Assembly (NCBI RefSeq): GCF_002101335.1
Contig: NZ_CP020773.1
Span: 1,984,001-2,048,000, forward strand
Length of the DNA: 64,000 bases
Reading direction: 5' to 3'
Source: Staphylococcus lutrae
GTDB taxonomy: Bacteria > Bacillota > Bacilli > Staphylococcales > Staphylococcaceae
Of this stretch, positions 51,030 to 60,237 are shown piece by piece. The translations under genes and the position numbers were made by a program. The notes under the pieces were generated by a model. The model had not been told where the DNA came from and did not search any database. It saw only the letters and a list, made by a program, of their open reading frames with translations. Position 1 is the first letter of the stretch; each line of letters begins with the position of its first letter.

Positions 51030-52437
51030 GTGCGCTCACCTCATATTCATATAATTTGCCATCCAAAACTTCTAATCGACGTGATGGATATTTTTCGATA
51101 ATGTGAGGATCATGTGTGACCATGAATACCGTTTGCCCTTGTGCGATTCGATTTTGGAATAACTCGAGAAGTTTAAAAGTGTTTTGACTGTCAAGTCCAA
51201 AGGTAGGTTCATCCAGTAAAATAATGTCGGCATTTGTACTGAGCGCAGTAGCAACACTTAAACGGCGCTTTTGCCCCATAGACAACTCAAATGGATGTTG
51301 TTGAGCCACATGTTTTAAGTCTAACAACGATAACATGTCGCTGGTTTTTGATTTGGCTTGTTCTGCTCCCATATGATGGTAATTAATGCATATTTCATCA
51401 AAGACGGTATTCTGGATGAATTGAAGTTCTGGATTTTGATACACTAAATACATATGTTTTGCCGCGCTTTTGATTTTTGTTAATTTTTGCCCATTATAAT
51501 GCATATCGCCTTTGTAGCGAATTAATTGCATCATAGACTCTAATAGGGATGTTTTACCTGTGCCATTTTTACCTGTAAGTGTAATCCATTCACCTGGCAA
51601 AATTTCAAGTTGGTCGACTTGATATAATGTGCGTCGTCCACGTTGAACAGCGCCTTGTTGATATGAAAATTGAAAGGTGTGGGGCTTATCAATGGGCTTT
51701 GGTGCATCATGGCGAGGATGAGGCGCGCGTGCCCAAGCATGAGGATGCCATACTCCATATTCACTCAATAAATCTTCAAATTCAGACATAATGTAGTCAG
51801 GTGTCCCTTGTTGAATGATTTGTCCACGATGATTCATAAGAATGACACGATCAACATGTTGCCAAATATGTTCAACTTTATGTTCGACGATTAACACAGT
51901 TTGATCTGCCCACAGGGATTTGAGAAGATTCCAAAGATTTTCTGTAGCTTCAATGTCTAACATCGCAGTGGGTTCATCAAGAAAAAGCGTGTCTGCCCCT
52001 TGAAGTAACGTGCCGGCAATGGCAAGTTTTTGTTTCATTCCTCCACTTAATTGATGAATCTGTTGTTTAGGGTTAATGTCCAACCCGACTTGTGTTAATG
52101 CGTGTTGAATGCGGCGATCCATATCTTGTCGTGGCACTTGCTGATTTTCTAAAATAAATGCTAATTCTTCATTCACTTGTGGCAGGCAAAATTGTGAATC
52201 TGGGTCTTGAAAAATAACACCCGCATTTTTCGCTGGCATTAATGTATCGTATTTTAATGGTAAATCAATTAAGTCTGGAACAATGCCACTGAGAACATTG
52301 AGTAAAGTACTCTTACCAGAGCCAGAGGGCCCTAGTAAAAGTACTTTTTCTTTGTCTTTGATTTCGAGGTCAATCCCATCGAATGTTTTATGATGTGCAC
52401 TTGGATATTTTAAACGTAAATTTTTAACTTTTAGCAC
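51022..52437 (-). CDS. ykoD: YkoD-like ECF transporter ATPase, two fused ABC domains
   Basis: Energising subunit of 471 residues with two ABC domains in tandem. First domain: Walker A GPSGSGKSTL near 33, signature LSGGMKQKLAIA, Walker B DTLFLDEPTAML. Second domain: Walker A TGKNGTGKTSL near 287, signature LSMGQKRRLSVA, Walker B DIILLDEPTFGL. Starts at GTG with AAGGTG upstream. In the YkoEDC family both ATPases of the ECF module are fused in this way. Confidence 0.92.
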   Translation of the reverse strand: MLKVKNLRLKYPSAHHKTFDGIDLEIKDKEKVLLLGPSGSGKSTLLNVLSGIVPDLIDLPLKYDTLMPAKNAGVIFQDPDSQFCLPQVNEELAFILENQQVPRQDMDRRIQHALTQVGLDINPKQQIHQLSGGMKQKLAIAGTLLQGADTLFLDEPTAMLDIEATENLWNLLKSLWADQTVLIVEHKVEHIWQHVDRVILMNHRGQIIQQGTPDYIMSEFEDLLSEYGVWHPHAWARAPHPRHDAPKPIDKPHTFQFSYQQGAVQRGRRTLYQVDQLEILPGEWITLTGKNGTGKTSLLESMMQLIRYKGDMHYNGQKLTKIKSAAKHMYLVYQNPELQFIQNTVFDEICINYHHMGAEQAKSKTSDMLSLLDLKHVAQQHPFELSMGQKRRLSVATALSTNADIILLDEPTFGLDSQNTFKLLELFQNRIAQGQTVFMVTHDPHIIEKYPSRRLEVLDGKLYEYEVSAHD

Positions 52438-52448
52438 GTGTCGTCACC

Positions 52449-53024
52449 TTACAATGTGTCATAGTCATCTTTCGAAGCTGGACGAAAGAGGCGTGTCACA
52501 CCGGTTTGATCTAATGCTTTAACGAGTAAATAAGGGAAGATACCCGCTAAAACAGCGCCACTAATCAAACGGAATGAAATTAATAGAATTAAGTTCCATG
52601 TTGCGACTTCATTTAAATACCCGTAATACCAATCAATCGGTAAACTGATGACTGCTGCAGCGATACCAGCAAGAATCGCCACCATAAATGCACGCGATTG
52701 ATAACGGAAAATCGCAAAGACAATTTCACATGCAAGACCTTGTAGTAAAGCATAAATAATTGTAGGAATATCAAAACGACCCATAAGAATGGTTTCGCCA
52801 GCACCTGCAGCAAATTCTGCTAATAATGCAATCCCCATTTTTGGGATGATGAGGTAAGCCACAACGGCTGCGCTAAACCACATCCCATACAAGAGTTGGT
52901 CGATATGCAGACCTAATGGCTGTACAGTATTATTGACAATCCACCAAAGATTGTAAATGACTGCAAAAATGACAGAAATTAATACAGTCACGAGTACATC
53001 TGATAATGTTAAACCTTTTTTCAT
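52449..53024 (-). CDS. ykoE: YkoE-like ECF substrate-binding S component
   Basis: Membrane protein of 191 residues with about five or six helices, the substrate-specificity unit of the transporter for thiamine or its hydroxymethylpyrimidine precursor. LWWIVNNTVQPLGLHIDQLL near 26-45 and MGRFDIPTIIYALLQGLACE near 81-100 are typical. GGGAGG precedes the ATG. First gene of the operon and directly downstream of a TPP riboswitch. Confidence 0.9.
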   Translation of the reverse strand: MKKGLTLSDVLVTVLISVIFAVIYNLWWIVNNTVQPLGLHIDQLLYGMWFSAAVVAYLIIPKMGIALLAEFAAGAGETILMGRFDIPTIIYALLQGLACEIVFAIFRYQSRAFMVAILAGIAAAVISLPIDWYYGYLNEVATWNLILLISFRLISGAVLAGIFPYLLVKALDQTGVTRLFRPASKDDYDTL

Positions 53025-53164
53025 CTGTTAATGCCTCCCAAAATAAAAAAATACGCATATCTCCTAAACAGAGACAGGCGTGACTGTGCTAACTTATGTA
53101 TAAATCACCATAATTTGAATGTTAATGGACAATATTTGGTGTGTATTCATATCATAACAAAACA

Positions 53165-53247
53165 CTTTCCTACGCTAGTATCATCTAGTTCAGGTTCGAA
53201 GGGTTTGAGGGGACGCCTCATCTCAGTTTTCACACCCCTAGTGTGCG
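53165..53247 (-). promoter_or_regulatory. TPP riboswitch (thi box)
   Basis: Read on the minus strand, AGGGGTG, CTGAGATGAG, ACCCTTCGAACCTGAACTAG and the closing GCGTAGGA occur in the order and spacing of the TPP aptamer. Between it and ykoE (about 53045-53085) a short hairpin (ACGC...GCGT with TCTC/GAGA inside) is followed by seven U's, so control by termination is likely; sequestering of the ribosome-binding site is the alternative. Confidence 0.93.
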
Positions 53248-53690
53248 TATTTAGTTGATATTGCAAATGTACACCTAGTCATGTGAAAAGTCAAGGTCTT
53301 AAAACGCTGTTCTAAAGCGATTTGAGTTCGATTATCGTATAAAAAATAGACACTGTTGACGGATAGCATTTAAAAATGATGAGACAATGAGAGAATGACA
53401 ACATCGCGTACAATCTCCATTGCTTGATGCTCATGACGCTTTCCAAACTTTTGCCACACCATTGATGCACGTTGATTTATATTTAAAATAAAAAGCACAA
53501 AGGGGCTTTGATGTGAACGGCGCCATTAATATAGAGCGCGAGACAGCTTTTTTGCTCCAATTGAGCAAGTTATCTCGCGCGAGTAGGCGATTGATTAACA
53601 TTTATCAATCGTGTTTGTGTGTCTCCCTCATACAGTCTATTCTACGTTTAAATGTCATTGAAGCACATTTAAACATGTCATTGACGGGTA
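53248..53690. other. Non-coding region with three consecutive hairpins
   Basis: About 440 bases without a supported gene. The 3' half holds three stem-loops: GCGCGAGA/TCTCGCGC (53536-53580) enclosing TTGCTC/GAGCAA, GATTGAT/ATCAATC (53589-53610) and a perfect 10-bp GTTTAAATGT/ACATTTAAAC (53646-53674). They lie downstream of the small stress-type gene on the minus strand and may form its 3' structured region. None has a clear U-tract. Confidence 0.5.
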
Positions 53691-53822
53691 TTATTCAAAT
53701 GTATCTTGAATATCGTCTTTTGTTTTTTCAATGCCGTCTTTGGTTTCTTTCGCTTGATCTTTCAATGATTCCTCTTTATCTTTTGCTTTTTCGGCTGCAT
53801 TTTTAATGTCTTTTTCAGTCAT
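53691..53822 (-). CDS. Small charged helical stress-type protein (43 aa)
   Basis: A very short gene with a strong ribosome-binding site (AAAAGGAGG, about nine bases before ATG). The 43-residue product is almost entirely Lys, Glu, Asp, Ala and Thr (begins MTEKDIKNAAEKAKDKEE, ends DDIQDTFE). It lacks aromatic residues apart from one Phe and should form an amphipathic helix like LEA or CsbD-type proteins. A sigma-B-like promoter precedes it. The assignment as stress protein is an inference from composition and promoter. Confidence 0.72.
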   Translation of the reverse strand: MTEKDIKNAAEKAKDKEESLKDQAKETKDGIEKTKDDIQDTFE

Positions 53823-53860
53823 CTATAACGCCTCCTTTTCATATTGAGCTATACGACTTT

Positions 53861-53886
53861 ATAACCTAAATGGGTTTTTTCTAAAC
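53861..53886 (-). promoter_or_regulatory. Sigma-B-type promoter
   Basis: On the minus strand, GTTTAG (53886-53881), a 14-base spacer and GGTTAT (53866-53861) closely match the sigma-B consensus GTTTAA / GGGTAT with accepted spacing. The -10 element ends 38 bases before the start codon of the 43-residue protein. Confidence 0.6.
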
Positions 53887-54197
53887 ATAATCAACGGTAG
53901 CATTTTTTATTTATGAATCGAATAGGGCAACATCCGTTCATCAAGGGCAAATTGTTCAAAGCAAATGATTTTTGATCTATCATCTGAACCTTTAATATAA
54001 TCATTGAACACAATGTCATTTGAATTGTTGTAAAACACATTGGAGTGGCAAGGATATGATGACACAAGCTTTATTTGATGACTTAACTGGGGCTTAAAAC
54101 ATGTTAAACTCATGACTATCCCATTCTAAAGTCTGATATTTTTGAAATATACAGACAGGCGACACAACTTCGTATATAATAACTTTGAGGTGAGAGG
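53887..54197. other. Non-coding gap before the membrane protein gene
   Basis: About 310 bases with no supported gene. TATAAT at 54175-54180, 18 bases before the next start codon, is a possible -10, but no good -35 stands at the right distance. Confidence 0.4.
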
Positions 54198-55517
54198 ATG
54201 TCTTTATTTAATAAATACACCGAAGTGATTTACAGTTACATTATCGGTGTACTTTCAATATTGCTGAGCGTTATTATTTTTATTAATATTCCACTCATTC
54301 AACAGTTTAAAGCTGGTAAGCAACCTAGAACCAATATCGATAATTTGTGGGATTTTATTATGGCTTTTTTCAATGAAATCATTCGAGTCATGAGCAAATA
54401 TATTGGAGACATACCTTTAGCTAGCGGTATGATCATTTTGCTTTTTGGCCTTTTGATGATTTTGATAGGGAGAACGTTAACGAATACAACACGCTTTGAT
54501 TACGATATTTCTATTTTATTTTTATTAATCGGTATTATTTTCTTCGTATTAACATTAATTTTTATGTCTCAAGTGTACGGTTGGACTGCTTTTGTCTTTA
54601 CGATCCCTTTTCTTGTACATATTGGTTATATTACGTATAAAGATGAATTGAATCCACTACATCGTAAAGAGCACTACTTATGGATTATTTTTAGTTATGG
54701 GATTTGTTACATCATGACACAACTGGCGCTGTATACCCGTATTGAAGCCAATGATGTTGCACCCATTGATGTTTTAAGCATCAATACGTTTTTTGTTGTG
54801 TTATGGTTGATTGGACAAATGGCAATTTGGAATTTCCTCTTTTTGAGACGTGCACTTCCTGTGTCTGAGGAAGAAATAACTGGAGAAACGAATGAATATT
54901 CCAGAAGTAAAAAATATCAATTTACAAACACGTCTAAAACACATTTTAAAGATATTCAACATCGCACAGCGGAATTCACTCATGATATTTCACATCGTAC
55001 GCGCAGAAGCATTGATATGGAGAAGATGCGTGCTAAACGTGAAGCATTGGGTAAAAAATGGTTCGCTTGGGCACGATTAGAAGATGATGATATCCCTTCA
55101 TTTCTTAAGGTGAGACCGAAATGGATTAATCGTCATTATGTCATGATTGCATGCGGTGTCATGTTACTGTTTTTTATTTTATTAGAATTCAATAATCGTA
55201 ATGCGTTGTTTATGTCAGGGGATTGGCAATTGTCACAAACCCAATATGTTTATGAATGGGTCAGCTTGTTATTACTCTTAATTATTGCGATTATTTTTAT
55301 TGTGACGAGCGTGGTCAGAATGTTGCGAGGTAAATTTTATTATTTACAATTGTTTATGATCAGCATATTATTCTTTAAATTACTTACGGAATATATTGTT
55401 ATTCTATTTCATGGTTTGCTACTCTCAATATTTATTACGCCGATACTTGTACTGATGTTGGTGCCTGCCATTGTTGCATTCGTATTGCAACTGAGACAAC
55501 CTGTCGAACCACGTTGA
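54198..55517 (+). CDS. Multi-pass membrane protein of unknown function
   Basis: A 439-residue protein with an N-terminal block of about seven hydrophobic segments (residues 12-225), a charged cytosolic loop of about 80 residues (225-310, rich in Arg, Lys, His; HRTAEFTHDISHRTRRSIDM) and a second block of about four segments (315-432). No transporter or enzyme motif is visible. It resembles staphylococcal membrane proteins annotated as hypothetical. GAGGTGAGAGG precedes the ATG. It is a single-gene unit ending at a terminator. Confidence 0.8.
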   Translation: MSLFNKYTEVIYSYIIGVLSILLSVIIFINIPLIQQFKAGKQPRTNIDNLWDFIMAFFNEIIRVMSKYIGDIPLASGMIILLFGLLMILIGRTLTNTTRFDYDISILFLLIGIIFFVLTLIFMSQVYGWTAFVFTIPFLVHIGYITYKDELNPLHRKEHYLWIIFSYGICYIMTQLALYTRIEANDVAPIDVLSINTFFVVLWLIGQMAIWNFLFLRRALPVSEEEITGETNEYSRSKKYQFTNTSKTHFKDIQHRTAEFTHDISHRTRRSIDMEKMRAKREALGKKWFAWARLEDDDIPSFLKVRPKWINRHYVMIACGVMLLFFILLEFNNRNALFMSGDWQLSQTQYVYEWVSLLLLLIIAIIFIVTSVVRMLRGKFYYLQLFMISILFFKLLTEYIVILFHGLLLSIFITPILVLMLVPAIVAFVLQLRQPVEPR

Positions 55518-55548
55518 AAATAGGAATTGGCACGTGACATGTATGAAT

Positions 55549-55595
55549 AAAGGTAGAAATTTCGAATGGATTATGAAGTTTCTACCTTTTTATTT
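55549..55595 (+). terminator. Terminator of the membrane protein gene
   Basis: Stem AAAGGTAGAAA / TTTCTACCTTT with flanking A's and T's and a loop of about 19 bases, then TTTATTTT. Confidence 0.8.
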
Positions 55596-55683
55596 TACAT
55601 GGATTTATCGGTCAAATTTTGCATTAGAAAACTTACGTGTTAAAATCAAAAGCATGCGTTACGAAGGGAAAGGTTGATCTCAC

Positions 55684-56856
55684 ATGAAAACGGCTATATT
55701 AAATAAAGGTAAAGAAGAGAAATATTTTAATCAATACCCACTGATTGAGGAAGCAGACTTATTTCAACAAGATGATTTAGAAGAAGGGGATCTTTTTAAA
55801 TTGCTGACATCGACACATCGTTATGTAGCAACTTGTTATGTCGGGCGTCAACATAAAGGACTGGGTTGGGTTTTAACTTATAGAGAAGACGAAGAAATAA
55901 ATCGCACATACTTTGAAACGCGCTTTGCAGAAGCCCGTGAAGTACGTGAATACTTCTATCACATTGATGGCACGAACGCTTTTCGCATATTTAATGGTGA
56001 GGGAGATGGGATAGGCGGGTTAACGATTGATAATTATCATGGCCATCTGTTAATCCAATGGTATTCTGAAGGGATTTATCATTATCGACCATATATCATC
56101 GATGCGATTAAAAAGGTTTTTCACTATGATTCTGTTTATGAGAAAACACGGTTCAAGCATCAATCGATTGAAGGGGGCTTCGTTGCAGGTCAAGCACCAG
56201 AATTTCCAATTGTCATTGAAGAAAACCATACTTTTTACAACGTACACCTTGATGACGGGCCAATGACGGGGATTTTCTTAGACCAAAAGGATGTTCGAAA
56301 AAAATTAAGAGATTATTATTCAGAAGGGCGTAAAGTTCTGAATTTATTTAGCTATACAGGCGCATTTTCTGTGATTGCAGCAACTGGAGGCGCTCAGACA
56401 ACGAGTGTGGATTTAGCGAATCGTTCTCGTCAATACACCGAAGAAAACTTTGGACTCAACGGCATCGCACCGCAATCACATGCCATTTTTGTGATGGATA
56501 CATTTGATTTTTATAAATATGCACAGCGTCATCAGTTGCGTTACGATACCATTGTTATTGATCCACCAAGTTTTGCGCGTAATAAAAAGAAAGTATTTTC
56601 TGTGACTAAAGATTACCACCATTTAATTGAAGGGGCTTTAAAGATACTCACACGTGGAGGGACATTAGTGCTCAGTACGAATCATAGTACATACACGTTG
56701 AAGGCTTTTAAAAACATGGTGAAGCATACAATTGAACAACAAGGGTATACGTATCAAATGAAAGAGGTCATGGGTTTACCAAAAGATTTTAAAACACATG
56801 CCGCTTACAAACCTTCTAAATACTTAAAAGTGGTTTTTGTGACAATTGAACCATAA
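55684..56856 (+). CDS. RlmI/RlmK-like 23S rRNA methyltransferase
   Basis: SAM-dependent methyltransferase of 390 residues. An N-terminal PUA-like domain (about 1-75), then FRIFNGEGDGIGGLTIDNYH, is followed by the SAM fold: DDGPMTGIFLDQKDVR near 192, VLNLFSYTGAFSV near 218 (motif I), SVDLANRS, and IVIDPPSFARNKK near 296 (motif IV). This architecture belongs to enzymes making 5-methylcytosine in 23S rRNA. Which base this one modifies is not decided by the sequence. Confidence 0.87.
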   Translation: MKTAILNKGKEEKYFNQYPLIEEADLFQQDDLEEGDLFKLLTSTHRYVATCYVGRQHKGLGWVLTYREDEEINRTYFETRFAEAREVREYFYHIDGTNAFRIFNGEGDGIGGLTIDNYHGHLLIQWYSEGIYHYRPYIIDAIKKVFHYDSVYEKTRFKHQSIEGGFVAGQAPEFPIVIEENHTFYNVHLDDGPMTGIFLDQKDVRKKLRDYYSEGRKVLNLFSYTGAFSVIAATGGAQTTSVDLANRSRQYTEENFGLNGIAPQSHAIFVMDTFDFYKYAQRHQLRYDTIVIDPPSFARNKKKVFSVTKDYHHLIEGALKILTRGGTLVLSTNHSTYTLKAFKNMVKHTIEQQGYTYQMKEVMGLPKDFKTHAAYKPSKYLKVVFVTIEP

Positions 56857-56902
56857 GTTGATAATGCGTGCAAAAAAATTCGGAAAGAGGAGGAAGTTGA
56901 AA

Positions 56903-57430
56903 ATGGGTATATCGAAAAAAATTTCAGACGTATTAGGCCATAAAGTTTTAAATATCGAAAAGGTTGATAAAAAGGGTGGCCTTCCAACGACAGATACAGA
57001 ATTACATGAAAGACGTCAACGGGCAGAACGTATTGTTAAAAAGAAAGCATTATTGTCTTCCACTGCAACAGTTGTCCCAATTCCTGGATTTGACTTTGGT
57101 GTGGATATGAAATTGATGCGTGATGTGATTGAAGATATTAACAAAATTTATGGACTTGATCATAAACAAGTCAACCAAATGAGTGACGATTTAAAAAATA
57201 GAATTCTCATATCCGCTGGTATACAAGGAAGCCAATTAATAGGAAAGAAAGTTTCAAGTGGCTTGTTAAAAGTATTTGTACGTGATGTGGCCAAGCGTAC
57301 AGCAGCTAAACAGACACGGTGGTTTCCAATTGTCGGTCAAGCTGTGTCAGCATCGATTAGTTATTATTTTATGATTAAAGTAGGGAAAGACCATATTCAA
57401 AAATGTGAAAATGTCATTAAATCCTTATAG
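56903..57430 (+). CDS. DUF697-like membrane-associated protein
   Basis: A 175-residue protein with the pattern of DUF697: RAERIVKKKALLSSTATVVP, then PGFDFGVDMKLMRDVIEDIN, and a glycine-rich hydrophobic C-terminal part (VGQAVSASISYYFMIKVG). It probably has two short membrane-associated helices. I start it at MGISKK because AGAGGAGG lies upstream; a frame from 56846 would overlap the methyltransferase. Function unknown. Confidence 0.75.
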   Translation: MGISKKISDVLGHKVLNIEKVDKKGGLPTTDTELHERRQRAERIVKKKALLSSTATVVPIPGFDFGVDMKLMRDVIEDINKIYGLDHKQVNQMSDDLKNRILISAGIQGSQLIGKKVSSGLLKVFVRDVAKRTAAKQTRWFPIVGQAVSASISYYFMIKVGKDHIQKCENVIKSL

Positions 57431-57597
57431 GTATTTGTGTGCTTTTTCACAAAATTAAGCGTAAAGACGTTTAAAAACGTATCGTTGAGCATTTACGAAT
57501 TGAATTTAAATATAGAATTTGGTAATGTTATGCTGTATAGCGAATTAAATTATAATTTAAGCTAGTCAATCTAGAATTAGAAGGAGTAAGATAAAAG

Positions 57598-57864
57598 ATG
57601 GAACAACAATCATATGTAATTATTGACGAAACAGGTATTCACGCACGTCCAGCAACAATGCTTGTTCAAACTGCATCAAAGTTTGATTCAGATATTCAAC
57701 TTGAATATAATGCGAAAAAAGTTAATTTAAAATCAATCATGGGTGTAATGAGCTTAGGTGTGGGTAAAGATGCAGAAATCACGATTTATGCTGATGGTAG
57801 TGACGAAAAAGAAGCGATTAACGCAATTACAGAAGTCTTATCTAAAGAAGGATTAACAAAATAA
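57598..57864 (+). CDS. ptsH: HPr phosphocarrier protein
   Basis: An 88-residue phosphocarrier of the PTS sugar system. The catalytic His15 is in [13 protein letters not shown], and the regulatory Ser46 in [13 protein letters not shown], target of HPr kinase, for catabolite control through CcpA. AGAAGGAG precedes the ATG. Its stop shares one base with the ptsI start. Confidence 0.98.
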   Translation: MEQQSYVIIDETGIHARPATMLVQTASKFDSDIQLEYNAKKVNLKSIMGVMSLGVGKDAEITIYADGSDEKEAINAITEVLSKEGLTK

Positions 57865-59585
57865 TGTCAAATATTATTAAGGGAATTGCAGCTTCAGATG
57901 GTGTTGCTATTGCCAAAGCATATCTGCTCGTGGAACCGGACTTAAGTTTTACGGATACGCAGACGACACAACCTGAAGCGGAAATTCAAAAATTCAATGA
58001 AGCCATTAAAAGCTCTAAAATCGAATTAACTAAAATTCGTAACCATGCAGAAGAACAACTCGGCCCAGATAAAGCGGCGATTTTTGATGCACATTTATTG
58101 GTTTTAGATGACCCTGAATTAATTCAACCGATTGAAGATAAAATTAAAAATGAAAATGCGAGTGCACCTCATGCGCTTACAGAAGTGACACAAAATTTCA
58201 TTACGATTTTCGAATCAATGGACAATGAATATATGAAGGAACGTGCGGCGGATATTCGCGATGTTTCAAAGCGTGTATTAGCGCATATTTTAGGTGTTGA
58301 ACTACCGAATCCGAGCATTATAGATGAGAGTGTCGTCATCGTGGGGCATGACTTGACACCGTCAGATACAGCACAACTTAATAAACAATATGTGCAAGGT
58401 TTTGTAACGAATATTGGAGGACGGACTTCACACTCGGCTATTATGAGTCGTTCATTAGAGATTCCTGCTGTAGTCGGGACAAAATCGATTACAGAAATCG
58501 TGCAACAAGGCGATATGATTATCATTGATGGTTTAACTGGGGATGTTATTGTTAACCCTGCAGATGATGAAATTAAGGCGTATCAACATAAACGTGAGAT
58601 GTACTTTGCAGATCGTGAAGCGTTGAAACAATTGCGCGATGAAGTTTCAAAAACAAAAGATGGGCATGAAGTTGAACTCGCTGCTAACATTGGGACACCA
58701 AACGATTTAGAAGGTGTAAAAAACAATGGTGCAGAAGGGATTGGCTTGTATCGTACTGAGTTTCTTTATATGGGACGCGACAATATGCCATCTGAGGATG
58801 AGCAATTTGAAGCGTATAAAAAAGTACTAGAATCAATGGAAGGGAAACGCGTTGTCGTACGTACGCTAGACATCGGTGGGGATAAAGAATTACCATACCT
58901 CAACCTTCCAGAAGAAATGAACCCATTCCTTGGCTATCGTGCGATACGACTTTGTTTAGATCAGCAAGATATTTTCCGTCCGCAATTGCGTGCATTGTTA
59001 AGAGCTTCTGTATACGGTAAATTGAATATTATGTTTCCAATGGTTGCAACGATTCAAGAATTCCGTGATGCAAAAGCGTTACTGCTTGAAGAAAAAGAAA
59101 ACTTGAAGCAAGAGGGTGTTGAAGTCAGCGATGATATTGAATTAGGAATCATGGTTGAAATTCCTTCGACTGCGGCTTTAGCGGATGTGTTTGCAAAAGA
59201 AGTTGATTTCTTCAGTATCGGTACTAACGATTTAATTCAATATACGATGGCGGCTGACCGTATGTCAGAACGTGTGTCATATCTTTATCAGCCATACAAT
59301 CCATCAATTTTGCGTTTAATCAAGCAAGTCATTGACGCCTCACATCAAGAAGGAAAATGGACAGGCATGTGTGGTGAAATGGCGGGAGATGAAACAGCCA
59401 TTCCACTATTAGTTGGCTTAGGACTAGATGAGTTTTCTATGAGTGCCACTTCTATTTTGAAAGCACGTCGTCAACTGAAAAATCTAAGTCGTACTGAAAT
59501 GGTACAACTGGCTGATCGTGCATTGAATTGTGCGACAGTTGATGAAGTTGTAGCACTCGTAAAAGCTTATACAAGCGAAGCATAA
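57864..59585 (+). CDS. ptsI: PTS enzyme I
   Basis: Transfers phosphate from PEP to HPr; 573 residues. The phosphorylated His is in [20 protein letters not shown] near 185-204. The PEP-binding barrel shows [20 protein letters not shown] near 293, [16 protein letters not shown] near 332 and [17 protein letters not shown] near 452, with the catalytic Cys in [11 protein letters not shown] near 502. Translation is coupled to ptsH. Confidence 0.98.
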   Translation: MSNIIKGIAASDGVAIAKAYLLVEPDLSFTDTQTTQPEAEIQKFNEAIKSSKIELTKIRNHAEEQLGPDKAAIFDAHLLVLDDPELIQPIEDKIKNENASAPHALTEVTQNFITIFESMDNEYMKERAADIRDVSKRVLAHILGVELPNPSIIDESVVIVGHDLTPSDTAQLNKQYVQGFVTNIGGRTSHSAIMSRSLEIPAVVGTKSITEIVQQGDMIIIDGLTGDVIVNPADDEIKAYQHKREMYFADREALKQLRDEVSKTKDGHEVELAANIGTPNDLEGVKNNGAEGIGLYRTEFLYMGRDNMPSEDEQFEAYKKVLESMEGKRVVVRTLDIGGDKELPYLNLPEEMNPFLGYRAIRLCLDQQDIFRPQLRALLRASVYGKLNIMFPMVATIQEFRDAKALLLEEKENLKQEGVEVSDDIELGIMVEIPSTAALADVFAKEVDFFSIGTNDLIQYTMAADRMSERVSYLYQPYNPSILRLIKQVIDASHQEGKWTGMCGEMAGDETAIPLLVGLGLDEFSMSATSILKARRQLKNLSRTEMVQLADRALNCATVDEVVALVKAYTSEA

Positions 59586-59616
59586 CGACAACGAACAACT
59601 AAAAATGTAATCGCAT

Positions 59617-59665
59617 AAAACAGACAGGTGAAAAATCGTAATGATTTCTTCACCTGTCTGTTTTA
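59617..59665 (+). terminator. Terminator of ptsHI
   Basis: Perfect 15-bp outer stem AAAACAGACAGGTGA / TCACCTGTCTGTTTT with an inner AAATC/GATTT pair, 31 bases beyond ptsI. Confidence 0.9.
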
Positions 59666-59680
59666 ATAGGGCACAAAATG

Positions 59681-59715
59681 AAAAACGGACCAAGCCATTC
59701 CGCTCGTCCGTTTTT
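59681..59715 (-). terminator. Second hairpin terminator, probably for the glutaredoxin gene
   Basis: Ten-bp stem AAAAACGGAC / GTCCGTTTTT with a 15-base loop. T-runs are present in both directions, so it may act for both strands. Confidence 0.7.
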
Positions 59716-59802
59716 GATAGTAATAAAAAACTGACCGCACCCGCCAAAGTGACTTCAAAAAAATGAACAGGTGCGCATCATCAATTTAAGAAGTCGTGTC
59801 AG

Positions 59803-60033
59803 TTAATCAATGCCAACTTTTTGATTTAATTCATCCAAATCAACTTGGTACATCGGTACATTGTCAATTAAAATAAATGGCGTTGAAAACGCGTCGCGGG
59901 CAATCATTTCGTTTCTAAAAGTGGGATTTGCAATATTTCTCTCCTCGAAAGTGACACGGTGTGCTGCAAGATGTTGTTTAACAAATGCACAAGGTGGGCA
60001 ATCATTTTGTGTATAAAGAATAACTTCTGGCAT
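59803..60033 (-). CDS. Glutaredoxin-like thiol protein (NrdH type)
   Basis: A 76-residue thioredoxin-fold protein with the redox pair in YTQNDCPPCAFVKQHL (Cys12 and Cys15) and the cis-proline in FSTPFILI near 50. The following VPMYQVDLDEL closes the fold. Size fits the NrdH/glutaredoxin group, which reduces ribonucleotide reductase or other partners. Only a weak site (GTAGG) precedes the ATG. Confidence 0.83.
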   Translation of the reverse strand: MPEVILYTQNDCPPCAFVKQHLAAHRVTFEERNIANPTFRNEMIARDAFSTPFILIDNVPMYQVDLDELNQKVGID

Positions 60034-60237
60034 GGTTCAGCCTACTTTCTTTAGTCATGATTGTTACATCGTAATGGAAAGATTTATAAAAAGCAAATCA
60101 AGTGCCTAAATAAAAATGACAAATTTTAGTCTTGTCAATAAATTGTCATTGCATAAATGAACAAATTTATATTAAACCATCTGATTGATTGTATATAATT
60201 AATGGACATTTTGAATATGTTTAAAGGAGGAAATGAC

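Noticed and set aside
53031..53258. Plus-strand open frame upstream of ykoE
   Set aside because: It is the reverse of the TPP riboswitch; the RNA structure explains the sequence.
53513..53806. Plus-strand open frame of 97 codons
   Set aside because: Overlaps the hairpin region and the better-supported 43-residue gene on the minus strand, and lacks a ribosome-binding site.
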